Of a DNA stretch of 64,000 nucleotides, positions 1 through 8,191 are shown piece by piece. The notes under the pieces were generated by a model. It saw only the letters and a list, made by a program, of their open reading frames with translations, ran no database searches and was not told the DNA's origin. Source of the stretch: Pyramidobacter porci (lineage in GTDB: Bacteria; Synergistota; Synergistia; Synergistales; Dethiosulfovibrionaceae). The stretch spans positions 59,463 through 123,462 of the forward strand of contig NZ_VUNH01000011.1 of assembly GCF_009695745.1 (NCBI RefSeq), given 5' to 3'. Position numbers and translations under genes: made by a program. The stretch's first letter is position 1; every line of letters begins with the position of its first letter.

Positions 1-150
1 GCTGCGCACAGAGGAAGGGCAAAAGGCGTATGGGGCTGTGAAAAAGTTTGCTTAGGAGGAATCATTTTTTTACTCCTTGTCGTTTTTTGTTGTTCTTATC
101 TGATTTCTGTACGGGGCATTATTGGGAATCGAGTCTATCGTAGAACATAA
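1..150 (+). other. open frame entering from the window edge, possible membrane-protein C-terminus
   Basis: Frame 1 is open from the first base to a TAA at 148-150. It encodes about 49 residues containing a strongly hydrophobic stretch (GGIIFLLLVVFCC) followed by a basic tail. This could be the last transmembrane helix of a gene that starts outside the window. There is no homology signal I recognise, and the DNA is too short to separate from chance. The remaining bases up to 252 hold no convincing gene. Confidence 0.25.
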
Positions 151-252
151 CCGAGGATTCCGGTATAGAGACAAGAAGAGGCAAAAACGACGATCAAGGC
201 GCATTTTGCCTCGATGTTTTCCTGTTTTCTGCGACTGTTATTGTGCAGGTAT

Positions 253-642
253 TTATCCTCGGAGATCTTTTTTTATCTGGGTCGTTGAGATCTCGGGCGT
301 ACGAGGGAGATAGACAACTTCGCACTGCTCTTTCAGAAAGTCGAATTTCCCTATCCAATCGTCTCCCATAACAAAAATGCCGACGTCATATTTCGTGACG
401 TCGGTCTTTTTCTGCTCCCAGTTTTCTTCTGGAATAACAAGATCGACATATCGTATGGCTTCGAGCATTTCTTTTCGTTTCTGATAGTCGAAATAGCATT
501 TTTTGTTTTTGCTGTTCCAGTTGAATTCGTCGGTAGACAATGCCACGATTAAGTAATCGCCGAGCGCTCTAGCGCGCTTGAGCAGGTTGATATGCCCATA
601 ATGAAGCAGATCAAAGGTACCGTAAGTGATAACGCGTTTCAT
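253..642 (-). CDS. tagD: glycerol-3-phosphate cytidylyltransferase (TagD-like)
   Basis: Makes CDP-glycerol from CTP and sn-glycerol 3-phosphate, the activated precursor of glycerol-phosphate polymers. The protein is a compact nucleotidyltransferase of 129 residues, the usual TagD length. The HxGH motif is present as HYGH at residues 14-17 after GTFDLL, and the C-terminal [11 protein letters not shown] matches the ISTT signature of the family. The frame is open 27 codons further upstream, but the ATG at 642 is preferred because a GGGAGA ribosome site sits about 8 bases before it. It is the last gene of the minus-strand polymer cassette, about 110 bp behind the glycerophosphotransferase it should feed. 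Family assignment is firm; the polymer made is inferred. Confidence 0.93.
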   Translation of the reverse strand: MKRVITYGTFDLLHYGHINLLKRARALGDYLIVALSTDEFNWNSKNKKCYFDYQKRKEMLEAIRYVDLVIPEENWEQKKTDVTKYDVGIFVMGDDWIGKFDFLKEQCEVVYLPRTPEISTTQIKKDLRG

Positions 643-751
643 CGTCATGTTCTCCCGAGGGTGAGGTTTAAGGCTATGTCTGGCATCTGAAAAATGGTTA
701 TTAAGAATCTGCAGAAACAACAAAGCACGGAATTGTAAGTTTCGTCTTGCG

Positions 752-1963
752 TCAGAACGGATGCGGTTTATTCAAGAACGTTTTTTTGCTTGAGGTTTCT
801 TTATCCCAGTTGTCCCCATCGATAATCGAGAGAATTTTCCTTCCAACGATGGCAGATGCCTGACCGGTTTCTGCGATGCCAGCCTTGCAATGATACTGCT
901 GCAGACTCTTCAGATATTTTTGCCTGTCAAACGAAAGGATATTATTTGCTAACTCACGGATGTTTTCAGCGATGGGAAAACCCCACTGCGCCATAGGCAT
1001 ATAGAATCCCCGTTCGCGCTCATAGGAGAGGCGATCCGGTGCAAAGATGAAAATAGGATTTCCCGTCAGGGAAAAATCCCAGACGGAGGACGAGTAGTCG
1101 GTGATAAGCGCGTCAGCAGCACAAAGTAAGCGCTGCATATCAGGATAATGGTTTAAATCAATGGCATTGCAAACGGTGCGAGGCGAAAAGGTAAGGCGGT
1201 GTGAACGATACCCGAATTGCCAGTTCTCTTGTGTTGCCTTTTTCAATGTCCCTTTGATAAATTCTATTTGGGTTTCATTTAAAAATGGATTGAGGGCGTT
1301 GAGAGAGGAATGTCGTGCCTTACGGAATGTCGGAGCATAAAGAACAAATTTGTCATTTTCAGAGAGTCCCAGCTCTGACCTGACTTTTAACGCTATGGAA
1401 TTGAGGGCTTGAGGAGTAAAAAAGACATCATTTCGGGGGAGTCCAATTTCCCATAAAGACTCCTTGGTGGAGAGGTGATCTTCTATTGCGCCTTGAGAGA
1501 AGACTGTGCAGCTTGAGAGAAAAATATGCGTTTTCGAAGCGGCCAGGTCCCTATCTTTAAGGATCGCGGGGCAACGATGCTGCGGTGCTGTTATTCTCTT
1601 GCAGGGGCCTCCTCCGTGCCATGTGTTCACGACAGTGGTGTGTCTCGAAAAAGGCATGTAGGAGACGCCACCGTTATTTGTCAGGAACACTCGCGAATGC
1701 AAACTCTTGATAAAGAAGGCAAGGGAGCGCTTGTTAAAAAAAGAAACGCCGTCAATCTGCGGAAACGGAGGATTGCAGGCGAAGCAGATATCGAGAACAT
1801 GACCGTGCTGCAGGAGGTAGTTGCAGATTGAAGCAGGACTGTCTGCATAACTCCCCAAATCATTAAGAAGTGTGATCCTGTCAGCTTTTACAGGGAAAAG
1901 TCTCAACGGGAACAACAGGAACCGAAGTATGTATTTTATGGCAATTTTGCAATAAATATTCAT
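752..1963 (-). CDS. CDP-glycerol glycerophosphotransferase family protein (TagB/TagF-like)
   Basis: Predicted to transfer glycerol phosphate from CDP-glycerol to a lipid-linked or growing polymer at the cytoplasmic membrane. The 403-residue protein has an amphipathic or hydrophobic N-terminus, a WHGGGP motif at residues 115-120 corresponding to the conserved WHG of the family, and the C-terminal [11 protein letters not shown] motif at 287-297. Length suits TagB-type single-domain enzymes rather than the longer TagF polymerases, so priming versus polymerising activity is open. Start ATG at 1963 follows a GAGG site. Base composition is visibly more AT-rich than most of the window, which suggests a horizontally exchanged cassette. 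It lies between the ABC ATPase and tagD on the same strand. Confidence 0.88.
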   Translation of the reverse strand: MNIYCKIAIKYILRFLLFPLRLFPVKADRITLLNDLGSYADSPASICNYLLQHGHVLDICFACNPPFPQIDGVSFFNKRSLAFFIKSLHSRVFLTNNGGVSYMPFSRHTTVVNTWHGGGPCKRITAPQHRCPAILKDRDLAASKTHIFLSSCTVFSQGAIEDHLSTKESLWEIGLPRNDVFFTPQALNSIALKVRSELGLSENDKFVLYAPTFRKARHSSLNALNPFLNETQIEFIKGTLKKATQENWQFGYRSHRLTFSPRTVCNAIDLNHYPDMQRLLCAADALITDYSSSVWDFSLTGNPIFIFAPDRLSYERERGFYMPMAQWGFPIAENIRELANNILSFDRQKYLKSLQQYHCKAGIAETGQASAIVGRKILSIIDGDNWDKETSSKKTFLNKPHPF

Positions 1964-2004
1964 ACACTCGAACCTCGAATAAAATGTACTGTATTATCTC
2001 TTAA

Positions 2005-2745
2005 TTATCTCTCATCCAAAAACGCCTCATAGCGGGCGCAGACATCGTCCACCCGATCCCCGAATTCGACCTGCCGGCCCTTATGGAGCCAGAGAACTTT
2101 ATTGCACATGTTTTGCACTTGCTCAAGCGAATGGGACACCAAAATGGTGGTCGCGCCGCCGCGGATGATCTCCTGCATTTTTTCTTCGCTGCGCTTGCGG
2201 AACGCGCCGTCGCCCACGGACAGCACTTCGTCGAGGATGAGGATGTCGGGATCGACGAGCGAGGCGATGGAAAAGGCAAGGCGCGATTTCATGCCTGAAG
2301 AAAGCTGCCTGAAGGGGCGGTCCTGAAACTCCGCAAGTTCGGCGAAAGCGATAATTTCGTCGTATTTGTCGTTCATAAAGCCGCGGGTGTAGCCCAGCAT
2401 GGCACCACGCAGGTAGGTGTTTTCCCGCACCGTCAGATCGTTGTCGAAGCCGCTGGCAAGTTCCAGCAGGGCGGCGATGTTTCCTAGGCAGCGCACACAG
2501 CCTTCGGTGGGTTTCATGATGCCGGAAATGGCTTTGAGCAAAGTCGATTTGCCGGCACCGTTCGTGCCGATGATGCCCAGCATGTCGCCCTTTTCAAGGG
2601 AGAAAGTGATGTGGCGGTCGGCCCAAAATTCCTGCACGTGGTAGTCTCCTTTTATTTTTTGGATGACATAGTCTTTGAGGCCGATAGCTTTGAAATCTCC
2701 GATTTTGTAACGGATTGAGACATCCTTTAATTCAATGACAGACAT
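2005..2745 (-). CDS. polysaccharide/teichoic acid ABC exporter ATP-binding protein (TagH/Wzt-like)
   Basis: ATPase that powers export of a lipid-linked surface polymer together with the permease just upstream. Walker A is GTNGAGKST near residue 60-68, the ABC signature is LSSGM, and the Walker B segment reads DILILDEVLSVGD. At 246 residues it is only the nucleotide-binding domain, without the extra C-terminal polymer-recognition domain of long Wzt proteins. The ATG at 2745 is chosen over the in-frame GTG at 2754 because an AGGTG site lies at the right distance. It begins 12 bp after the permease stop, so the two are almost certainly one operon. Confidence 0.92.
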   Translation of the reverse strand: MSVIELKDVSIRYKIGDFKAIGLKDYVIQKIKGDYHVQEFWADRHITFSLEKGDMLGIIGTNGAGKSTLLKAISGIMKPTEGCVRCLGNIAALLELASGFDNDLTVRENTYLRGAMLGYTRGFMNDKYDEIIAFAELAEFQDRPFRQLSSGMKSRLAFSIASLVDPDILILDEVLSVGDGAFRKRSEEKMQEIIRGGATTILVSHSLEQVQNMCNKVLWLHKGRQVEFGDRVDDVCARYEAFLDER

Positions 2746-2757
2746 GGCGTTCACCTG

Positions 2758-3525
2758 TTACACGTAGTAAAGAAATTCGGTGTTGTATTTTCGATACATC
2801 CAGCAGCCCAGCAAAAGGACAGCAGCCACGTCGAAGGCCATCAGCAGGTGAAAGGTGACAGTGGGAACGGTGTCTTCAATGACGATTTTTCTGAAATAGC
2901 GGATAAAAAGATAGACTGGATTGATCAGAAACGCATATTGCGCCGTAGTGCTGAAACTGTCGATGCTGTAGAAAATGGCGGACATGTACATAAGCAGCTG
3001 AGAAAAAATGGACCACAGATATTGAATGTCGCGGAAAAAAACGAACAAGGCCGACAGCACCAGCCCCATGCCGATGTTGAACAGCATCAGCAGCGCTACG
3101 GGATAGAGAAGAAAGATGAACTTCCACGTGAAAGTAATATGGTCGATCAGACAAAAAATGAAAAAGACGACAAGAGTCAGGCCAAAATTGATGAGGGTCT
3201 GACAGTTTTTGGAGAGGAGAAACAGATACTTGGGGACGTTGACCTTGGTAAAGATCGCGGCGTTGCCGAGGAGCGACGTCATCCCTTGCGTTGCGGACTC
3301 GTTGAAGTAGGCGAAGACAAGATTGCCGCAGAACAGGTAAGTGGTGTAGTGCAACATGGTGCGGCCGAAAAAGTGGGTGAAGACAAGCCGCATGACCAGC
3401 AGCATCGCCAGCGGCGAAAGAATGCTCCATCCCATTCCGAGAACGGTTCGTTTGTATTTTTTCTTGAAATCGCGCTTCACCAGTTCCTCAAAGAGAAACT
3501 GGTGTTTTTTGTATTTTTCAAGCAT
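2758..3525 (-). CDS. polysaccharide/teichoic acid ABC exporter permease (TagG/Wzm-like)
   Basis: ABC-2 type membrane permease of 255 residues, the usual size for Wzm/TagG. It starts with a charged cytoplasmic segment (LVKRDFKKKYKRTVLG) typical of this family, followed by about six hydrophobic helices. It pairs with the adjacent ATPase to move a CDP-glycerol-derived polymer or polysaccharide across the inner membrane. The frame is open to 3672, but the ATG at 3525 has an AAGGAGC site 5 bases upstream and matches family N-termini, so the longer start is rejected. It is the first gene of the minus-strand cassette; its promoter must lie in the 3526-3960 interval. Confidence 0.92.
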   Translation of the reverse strand: MLEKYKKHQFLFEELVKRDFKKKYKRTVLGMGWSILSPLAMLLVMRLVFTHFFGRTMLHYTTYLFCGNLVFAYFNESATQGMTSLLGNAAIFTKVNVPKYLFLLSKNCQTLINFGLTLVVFFIFCLIDHITFTWKFIFLLYPVALLMLFNIGMGLVLSALFVFFRDIQYLWSIFSQLLMYMSAIFYSIDSFSTTAQYAFLINPVYLFIRYFRKIVIEDTVPTVTFHLLMAFDVAAVLLLGCWMYRKYNTEFLYYV

Positions 3526-3964
3526 GAGACGCTCCTTGCTTTGGCATGATATGTAACAGTTATGGGGATATCCGTTTTCGAACGGAACGGCGTTTCTCCT
3601 CGGCGCGCCGCTGCCGCGGAATGCGGCGATCCTGCTGCCGCTTTTTATAGCGGCTCCGTATATCAGGTACAAACGGTTCTCTTTACTTAAAAACTTAAAA
3701 TCTTCAAAACGGCTTACTTAAATCGGCAAGCGACGCGACGTGCTCATTATACGCAAGGTTCCGGAAAAATGCCAGTTTGCAGTGGATCCTGCTTTGTCGG
3801 GGGCGTTGGCGCGGCGTCTGCCGGTCGGTTTGTTTCACGGGCGCACTGCCGCGCGGAGCGGCGAGGCGCTGAAGGGGAGATTCTCCTCGAAAAAGACAAA
3901 CTGGTTGTATTTTAGATGATGGAAAAGCACTCTTGATGATGTAACAGGAAAGGAGGTGAGAACG

Positions 3965-4189
3965 ATGGTTGCACAGATTGTTCTTGCGAACTGCAAACTG
4001 CGCATCAAAACCAAGGCCGGCGCGCTGGAGAACGGCGCCGACAAGGTAAAGAGCATTTCCCTGACCGGGATCCGGGAAGGGGCCGAAGGCCAGCCGCTGC
4101 TCGACGTGGCGGACGCGATCGGCACGGTGATCAGCAATCCGGTATTGGAAGTGCTGCGCGTTGACGAGAACGTGGTTTCCGCCGAATAA
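3965..4189 (+). CDS. DUF1659 domain small protein
   Basis: A 74-residue protein matching the DUF1659 family in length and pattern: basic hydrophobic N-terminus, KxKAGA segment and a C-terminal LDVADAIGTVISNPV helix region. Function is unknown. Family members normally occur as a pair with a DUF2922 protein, and that pair is present here, with the second gene 39 bp downstream. The ATG at 3965 has a near-perfect AAAGGAGGTGA site, implying strong translation. No signal peptide or membrane segment is visible. Confidence 0.85.
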   Translation: MVAQIVLANCKLRIKTKAGALENGADKVKSISLTGIREGAEGQPLLDVADAIGTVISNPVLEVLRVDENVVSAE

Positions 4190-4228
4190 GGCGGTTTGTG
4201 ACGGGAAAAACGAAAGGAGGTGACAGGG

Positions 4229-4444
4229 ATGCCCAAGACCCTTGCGATGAAATTCGGCCTGGCCAGCGGCGGCAAGCGCACCATTTCGGTGTCCGACGTG
4301 AAGGACGACGTGAACGCGGAGACGGTGACCGGCTGCATGAACGCCATCGTCGGCGCCGGCACGGCGTTCGACGACGCGCCGACCAGCTCGCTCAAGGCGG
4401 AACTGACCGAGCGCACTACCACGGTGCTGCTGGACAACGAATAA
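4229..4444 (+). CDS. DUF2922 domain small protein
   Basis: A 71-residue protein of the DUF2922 type, beginning MPKTLAMKFGLASGGKRTIS and carrying the DVKDDV and AFxDAP stretches. Function is unknown. It follows the DUF1659 gene on the same strand, has its own AAAGGAGGTGA ribosome site, and both end before the strong terminator at 4530-4578, so they form a two-gene transcription unit. The start at 4229 is preferred over the in-frame codon at 4220 on ribosome-site spacing. Confidence 0.85.
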   Translation: MPKTLAMKFGLASGGKRTISVSDVKDDVNAETVTGCMNAIVGAGTAFDDAPTSSLKAELTERTTTVLLDNE

Positions 4445-4529
4445 ACTGAAAAAACAAGAGCGGCGTTCCGCGGAGCGCCGCCATGAAAATAGAGGCGGCG
4501 GAGAGTCTTTCTTTGCCGCGCGCGACGAC

Positions 4530-4578
4530 AAACGCCCGAGGCGAACGTACACAATGCGCTCGCTTCGGGCGTTTTTTT
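4530..4578 (+). terminator. Rho-independent terminator after the DUF1659/DUF2922 pair
   Basis: A 15-bp stem (4530-4544 with 4560-4574, one G-U pair) is followed by a run of T to 4578. Confidence 0.85.
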
Positions 4579-4661
4579 ATATTGGCGGCCGTGAAAGTCC
4601 GAAAAAAAGCGCCGGTCAAGCCGGGGGCAAAAAACTCGATGGCCGTTCGGAAACGTTCCGA

Positions 4662-5417
4662 TCAGATGTATTTCAGGAATCCCCGTACGGCGTATCCGCA
4701 CATGTACTGTATTGATCGGAGCGCGTTCAATCCCAGATGCCGCCGATAAATTTCCCATACGCCTCTGGCGGCGCGGAGCTTGCTGTGGTTGCGGGAGCCC
4801 GGAAGGAGCAGGGTGTCGGTCAGCGGTTCCTGGCACGCAAAACAATCGCACTCTTGGAGGCACTGGAGCCAGCACCAGTAATCTTCGTGAATGGCACGGG
4901 CGTCCATGGGATACTTTCGCGCCAGTTCGCTGCGGAGCATGACGGTGGAGCAGCCGATGGAGTTCCATCTGATCAGGTCGCCGCGGGCGATCCGCGGGGG
5001 AACCCGCGACACTTTGCACAGCGTCCGCGCCGGGTAGGAAATCATGTTGTAGGCGCTGCACAGGAAGGAAGCGCCTTTTTGCTCCGCCAAGGCAAGCTGC
5101 CGTTCGAGTTTGTCGGGATGGAAAACGTCGTCGCTGTCGAGAAACGCGATCCAGGGAGTTGCGGCGGCGCGGACGCCGCGGTTGCGGGAGTCGGCGGCGC
5201 CGAGATTTTGCCGGTTGCGCAGGACTTCAAAACGGCTGTCACGCGCTGCGTAGTCGTTGGCGATCTTTAAGGTCGCGTCGTTGCCCTCCGGGCCGTCGAC
5301 GATGACGAACGCGCGCCAGTCGTGGCAGGTTTGGGCAACGAGGCTGTCGAGAGCGAGCGAGATCGTACTTTCCGCCTTCGAGGCGGGAATAATGATCGAG
5401 CAAAGCGCTGGATTCAT
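4662..5417 (-). CDS. family 2 glycosyltransferase
   Basis: Cytoplasmic sugar transferase of the GT-A fold, predicted to add a sugar to a surface glycan. The N-terminus has the nucleotide-binding IIIPASKAESTI segment at about residues 8-19, an acidic VDGPEG loop at 40-45, and the DSDD metal-binding motif at residues 94-97. At 251 residues it is a single catalytic domain without transmembrane helices. Start ATG at 5417 follows AAGGACG. It shares strand with the polymer cassette but is separated from it by the DUF pair, so a role in the same polymer is only suggested by proximity. Donor and acceptor cannot be read from sequence. Confidence 0.88.
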   Translation of the reverse strand: MNPALCSIIIPASKAESTISLALDSLVAQTCHDWRAFVIVDGPEGNDATLKIANDYAARDSRFEVLRNRQNLGAADSRNRGVRAAATPWIAFLDSDDVFHPDKLERQLALAEQKGASFLCSAYNMISYPARTLCKVSRVPPRIARGDLIRWNSIGCSTVMLRSELARKYPMDARAIHEDYWCWLQCLQECDCFACQEPLTDTLLLPGSRNHSKLRAARGVWEIYRRHLGLNALRSIQYMCGYAVRGFLKYI

Positions 5418-5499
5418 GCTGAACCGTCCTTTGCGAAGACGCTATGGAAATAACTTTTACGGGAATGAAAAATCAAAGCGATCCGTTAAGATTCGATTA

Positions 5500-5760
5500 T
5501 TATACGGGAAGTCCCGGGAAAATGCCACTCGCGCTCAGGATCCCACAGGGCAATCGCTTGCGAAACGAGCAAACCCGCAGGCACCAGAGCCAGATATTTC
5601 TTTGATGATCGGCAAACATGGCCGTTTCCGCGGAGGTGTCCATGCTGCAGATCACGCTCAGCACGCTTATCAGAAGGATATCCTGGAATCGAGAGTGGAT
5701 CGCGTTTCCTGTGCGGAAGTCTTCGGTTTCCGCCGGCAGTTCCGGAAATGTCCGGTTCAT
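5500..5760 (-). pseudogene. truncated ISAs1-like transposase, N-terminal part only
   Basis: From an ATG at 5760 with an AGGAGG site, about 60 residues resemble the N-terminal associated domain of ISAs1 (H-repeat) transposases. The pattern is FPELP, then RTGNAIHSRFQDILLISVL, then SMDTSAETAMFADHQ, where family members read DPR...YPL.DILL...CAVL.GADTW.EIAEFG. At about 5590 the frame runs into the element's terminal repeat and ends out of context at 5500, so the DDE catalytic domain is missing. It is therefore an internal-deletion relic and not an active transposase. Family identity rests on pattern resemblance only. Confidence 0.65.
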
Positions 5761-5910
5761 TCTCGTGCCTCCTGTCGGGGTTCTTGGTGTCACTTTTATT
5801 CTACCGCAGGGAGGCTTTTTTGAGATGGACGTGCTCTTCTGAGTTGCCGTTTTTTCCTCATGGGTCTCCTGGCAATTTTCTCGAGAGACTTTTCGCAAGC
5901 GATTGCCGTG
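5546..5910. mobile_element. miniature non-autonomous element (MITE) derived from an ISAs1-like IS, copy A
   Basis: The 365-bp segment is bounded by inverted repeats: CAGGGCAATCGCTTGCGAAA at the left and, on the other strand, CACGGCAATCGCTTGCGAAA at the right. Both ends, about 45-50 bp each, reappear in inverted orientation at 52150-52300. Inside, the minus strand retains the first part of a transposase reading frame. No exact target duplication is visible at the flanks. ISAs1-family ends typically begin CAGGG, which agrees. The element stops 22 bp before the -35 of the next gene. Confidence 0.8.
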
Positions 5911-5931
5911 ACCTTGCGCGCGGGGGGGGGC

Positions 5932-5961
5932 TTGAAGTGAGGGGAGGGGATCTGCTACAAT
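5932..5961 (+). promoter_or_regulatory. candidate sigma-70 promoter for the 6021 gene
   Basis: TTGAAG at 5932-5937 and TACAAT at 5956-5961 are separated by 18 bp. The distance to the start codon (60 bp) is suitable. It lies just outside the right end of the miniature element. Confidence 0.55.
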
Positions 5962-6020
5962 TGACAGCGGTGTGAAGAAGTTTCACAGACCACAAATCAA
6001 GATTCGGAGGAATTTTTGAA

Positions 6021-6620
6021 ATGAAAAAAGCGATTTTGGCTCTTCTGGCTGCGGCTGCCCTCCCCTTCGCCGCTCAGGCTCAGGTCGTCGACGCGGTGCA
6101 GGCCGACGGTTTCGGACTGAATCTGGTCTACCCCGCGGTGCACGTGGAAAACGCGAAAGCCCAGGAGATGATCAACAAAGACATCGCCGCTTACGTTGAC
6201 GGCATAAGAGCGAAGTACGACGCTCAGAACGACGTCTCCATGAGCTACGCCGCGAAGTTTGAGGACGCGAAGTACGTCTCCCTGGTCATGAGCGCGTCCG
6301 TCATGGAGCGGGGCGCGGCCAATCCCGAGAACTTTGAGCACGGCGTGGTGTACAGCAAGGTCACGGGCAAGCGTATGCCGCTGAGCGCTTTTGTCCGCGT
6401 CAAGAACGCGAACTCCCTCGTGAAGAATCTGAAGAAGGGCGCTTGGAAGCTCTACAATCAGGAAGGCAAGGCGATCGCTTTCAACGCCGACTTCGTTCCC
6501 GAAAAGCTGAGCGACGAGTTTTATCTTGCCGACGCCAAGACAGTGGCCGTGATCTATCAGCAGGGCGATCTGGCTCCCTATTCCGAAGGCGCGACGCGCG
6601 TGATCTCGAAACGTCGTTAA
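6021..6620 (+). CDS. secreted DUF3298/RsiV-like hypothetical protein
   Basis: A 199-residue protein with a clear Sec signal peptide: MKK, a hydrophobic run LALLAAAALPFA, and an AQA cleavage site around residue 20. The mature part starts with VYPAV.VENAKAQEMINKDI and continues with a segment resembling the beta-rich DUF3298 region of RsiV-like envelope proteins (YVSLVMSASV, NFEHGVVYSKVTGKRMPLSAF). Function is unknown; in a diderm it would be periplasmic. It stands alone between its own promoter and a strong terminator. There is a GGAGG site 9 bases upstream. Confidence 0.75.
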   Translation: MKKAILALLAAAALPFAAQAQVVDAVQADGFGLNLVYPAVHVENAKAQEMINKDIAAYVDGIRAKYDAQNDVSMSYAAKFEDAKYVSLVMSASVMERGAANPENFEHGVVYSKVTGKRMPLSAFVRVKNANSLVKNLKKGAWKLYNQEGKAIAFNADFVPEKLSDEFYLADAKTVAVIYQQGDLAPYSEGATRVISKRR

Positions 6621-6650
6621 TCACGGCGCGAAAAAACTATAGCGCAACCC

Positions 6651-6704
6651 CGCCGCGGGCGCGGTTCTGTTTCTTCACAGAACCGCGCCCGCGGCGGTTT
6701 TTTT
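6651..6704 (+). terminator. strong Rho-independent terminator
   Basis: A 20-bp GC-rich stem (arms from 6651 and ending at 6697) with a six-base loop is followed by seven T to 6704. Confidence 0.92.
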
Positions 6705-6802
6705 GCATTCGGGCGGCGCAAGCGGAATGGAAAAATTGCCGCTTTTTGCCGGCGCCGTCGAATCGTCGCCGCCGGCCGTGCCGGCGGTTTTCCGTTTACA
6801 AA

Positions 6803-6837
6803 AAAAGGGCTTTCCCGTCAAGCGGGGAAGCCCTTTT
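6803..6837 (-). terminator. Rho-independent terminator for the ferritin/FMN reductase operon
   Basis: The inverted repeat AAAAGGGCTT...AAGCCCTTTT, read on the minus strand, ends in a T run. It lies 56 bp beyond the stop of the FMN reductase gene. Confidence 0.75.
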
Positions 6838-6892
6838 CGCGTTCATTGCCGACGATTGAACGGCCTTTGCAGCGAAGATTCGTCAGCGGAAA

Positions 6893-7441
6893 CTATCCCA
6901 AAAACGCCAGGAACGCCTCGACCTGCTCGTGCAGGAGACGAAGCTGTTCTTCGGTGAAGACGACTTTGTCGGTCTTGAAGGCGTCCATGTTCACGGCGAT
7001 GCCCGTGCCGCCGCCGGGCATCACGTCCGCGCGCATGAATTCGAGCAGCTCGGTCAGACGCGCGCGCGAATTGGCCGTGGCGTTCTTGCCGCCGGCGCCG
7101 CTGATCGTGACCTTTTTCTTGTACGTCGCGGCGCTCTTGTAATCGCCCTGCGCCGTCGGGCGCGAAAGCCAGTCGAGCAGGTTCTTGAGCAGGCCGGGAA
7201 AATTGAAGTTGTATTCCGGCGTGACGATCCACACGCCGTCGGCGGCGGCCACGGTCTCGCGGACGCGGCGCACCGCTTCGGGCGCGGGCCATTCGACGTC
7301 CTGATTCATGTAGGGGATGTCGTCGAACTGCAGCGTGGAAACGCTGGCTTTCCCCGCCAGTTCGGAAGAGATGACCTGAGCCAGCTGGCGGTTGAAAGAG
7401 TTTTTTCTCAGCGAACCGATGATCAGCAAAATATTATGCAT
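6893..7441 (-). CDS. NADPH-dependent FMN reductase family flavoprotein
   Basis: Flavodoxin-like oxidoreductase that binds FMN and reduces quinones, metals or free flavin with NAD(P)H. At 182 residues it has the family size. The phosphate-binding loop GSLRKNSFN is at residues 9-17 and the flavin-contacting TPEYNFNFPGLLKN begins at 74. Start ATG at 7441 has a strong AAGGAGG site. It follows the ferritin gene by 24 bp on the same strand, so a role in supplying electrons for iron release or in redox defence is plausible inference. The in vivo substrate is unknown. Confidence 0.9.
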   Translation of the reverse strand: MHNILLIIGSLRKNSFNRQLAQVISSELAGKASVSTLQFDDIPYMNQDVEWPAPEAVRRVRETVAAADGVWIVTPEYNFNFPGLLKNLLDWLSRPTAQGDYKSAATYKKKVTISGAGGKNATANSRARLTELLEFMRADVMPGGGTGIAVNMDAFKTDKVVFTEEQLRLLHEQVEAFLAFLG

Positions 7442-7465
7442 ATGATCCTCCTTATGGCCGACGGA

Positions 7466-7978
7466 TTACAGAACCAGAGACGGCGCCGAGTAGACGCGGG
7501 CGAGGAGCTCCTGGTTCAGCGCGTACAGCCCCTTGGGGTCGGAACCGAAAAGCGAGAATTTTTTGATCAGGTCGTCGGCGTTCTTTTCCTCTTCGCCCTG
7601 TTCCTTGACGAACCAGTCGAAGCACTGCATCGTGCGGTAGTCGTCGACGTCGCTGGCGGCCTTGTAGATCGCGTTGATCAGGCTGGTGACGTACTGCTCG
7701 TGCTCCAAAGCGAACTTGAGCGGGTCGTCGAGGTTCTTGTACACCTTGTCGGGCTTGGCGATCTCGGAGAAGGTGACGCGCTCGCCGTTGTTCTGCAGGT
7801 ACGTTCTCATCAGCATGGCGTGGTCGCGCTCTTCCTGCGCCTGCACGTCGTACCAGTGAGCGAATCCGTCGAGCCCCTGATCGTAATAGTAATTGGCAAA
7901 ATCCAGATACAGATACGCCGAGTAGAATTCTTTGTTGACCTGAGTGTTGATCAGTTCTTTGACTTTTGCATCCAACAT
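7466..7978 (-). CDS. ftnA: non-haem ferritin
   Basis: Forms the 24-subunit iron storage shell and oxidises Fe(II) to Fe(III). The protein is 170 residues long, like bacterial FtnA. Ferroxidase ligands fit the E. coli positions: E17, E49/E50 and H53 in the QAQEERDHAM stretch, with later glutamates in EHEQY and KEQGEEE. A frame extending to 8863 is open by chance because the GC-rich DNA antisense to the cupin lacks stops. The ATG at 7978, with a GGGGGA site and the conserved MLDAKVKELINTQVNKEF start, is the real one. First gene of a two-gene operon with the FMN reductase, and divergent from the cupin-Hcp operon. Confidence 0.95.
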   Translation of the reverse strand: MLDAKVKELINTQVNKEFYSAYLYLDFANYYYDQGLDGFAHWYDVQAQEERDHAMLMRTYLQNNGERVTFSEIAKPDKVYKNLDDPLKFALEHEQYVTSLINAIYKAASDVDDYRTMQCFDWFVKEQGEEEKNADDLIKKFSLFGSDPKGLYALNQELLARVYSAPSLVL

Positions 7979-8042
7979 GACATTTTCCCCCTTGAAATTT
8001 TGAAGCGATTCAAAAGAACGCCGCGATCCCCGCAGCATATTA

Positions 8043-8070
8043 AGTATAGCATCTCTGTCGGATTTTGCAA
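8043..8070 (-). promoter_or_regulatory. candidate promoter for ferritin
   Basis: Read on the minus strand, TTGCAA (8070-8065) and TATACT (8048-8043) are spaced by 16 bp, about 65 bp ahead of the ferritin start. Confidence 0.6.
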
Positions 8071-8156
8071 CGCCGCGAGACGCTGCGGCGTGCCGAGCCG
8101 GCCGAACGATTCGTCGTTTGCGACGGAAATTGACGCGCCTGCCGGCGCCGCGATTT

Positions 8157-8191
8157 TTGACGGAGAGGGGATCTTTCGTTGTTATAACAAC
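8157..8191 (+). promoter_or_regulatory. candidate promoter with overlapping palindromic operator for the cupin-Hcp operon
   Basis: TTGACG at 8157-8162 could be a -35, with a -10-like TGTTAT at 8180-8185. Overlapping it is a perfect 14-bp palindrome, GTTGTTATAACAAC, at 8178-8191. Its position over the putative -10 suggests a regulator site. The palindrome is seen directly; the regulator is unknown. CRP/FNR-type regulators such as HcpR control Hcp operons in other anaerobes, but activators would be expected further upstream. Confidence 0.5.

Noticed and set aside
122..313. 63-codon plus-strand frame near the left edge
   Set aside because: No ribosome site or family likeness, and it overlaps the 3' end of the convincing tagD gene.
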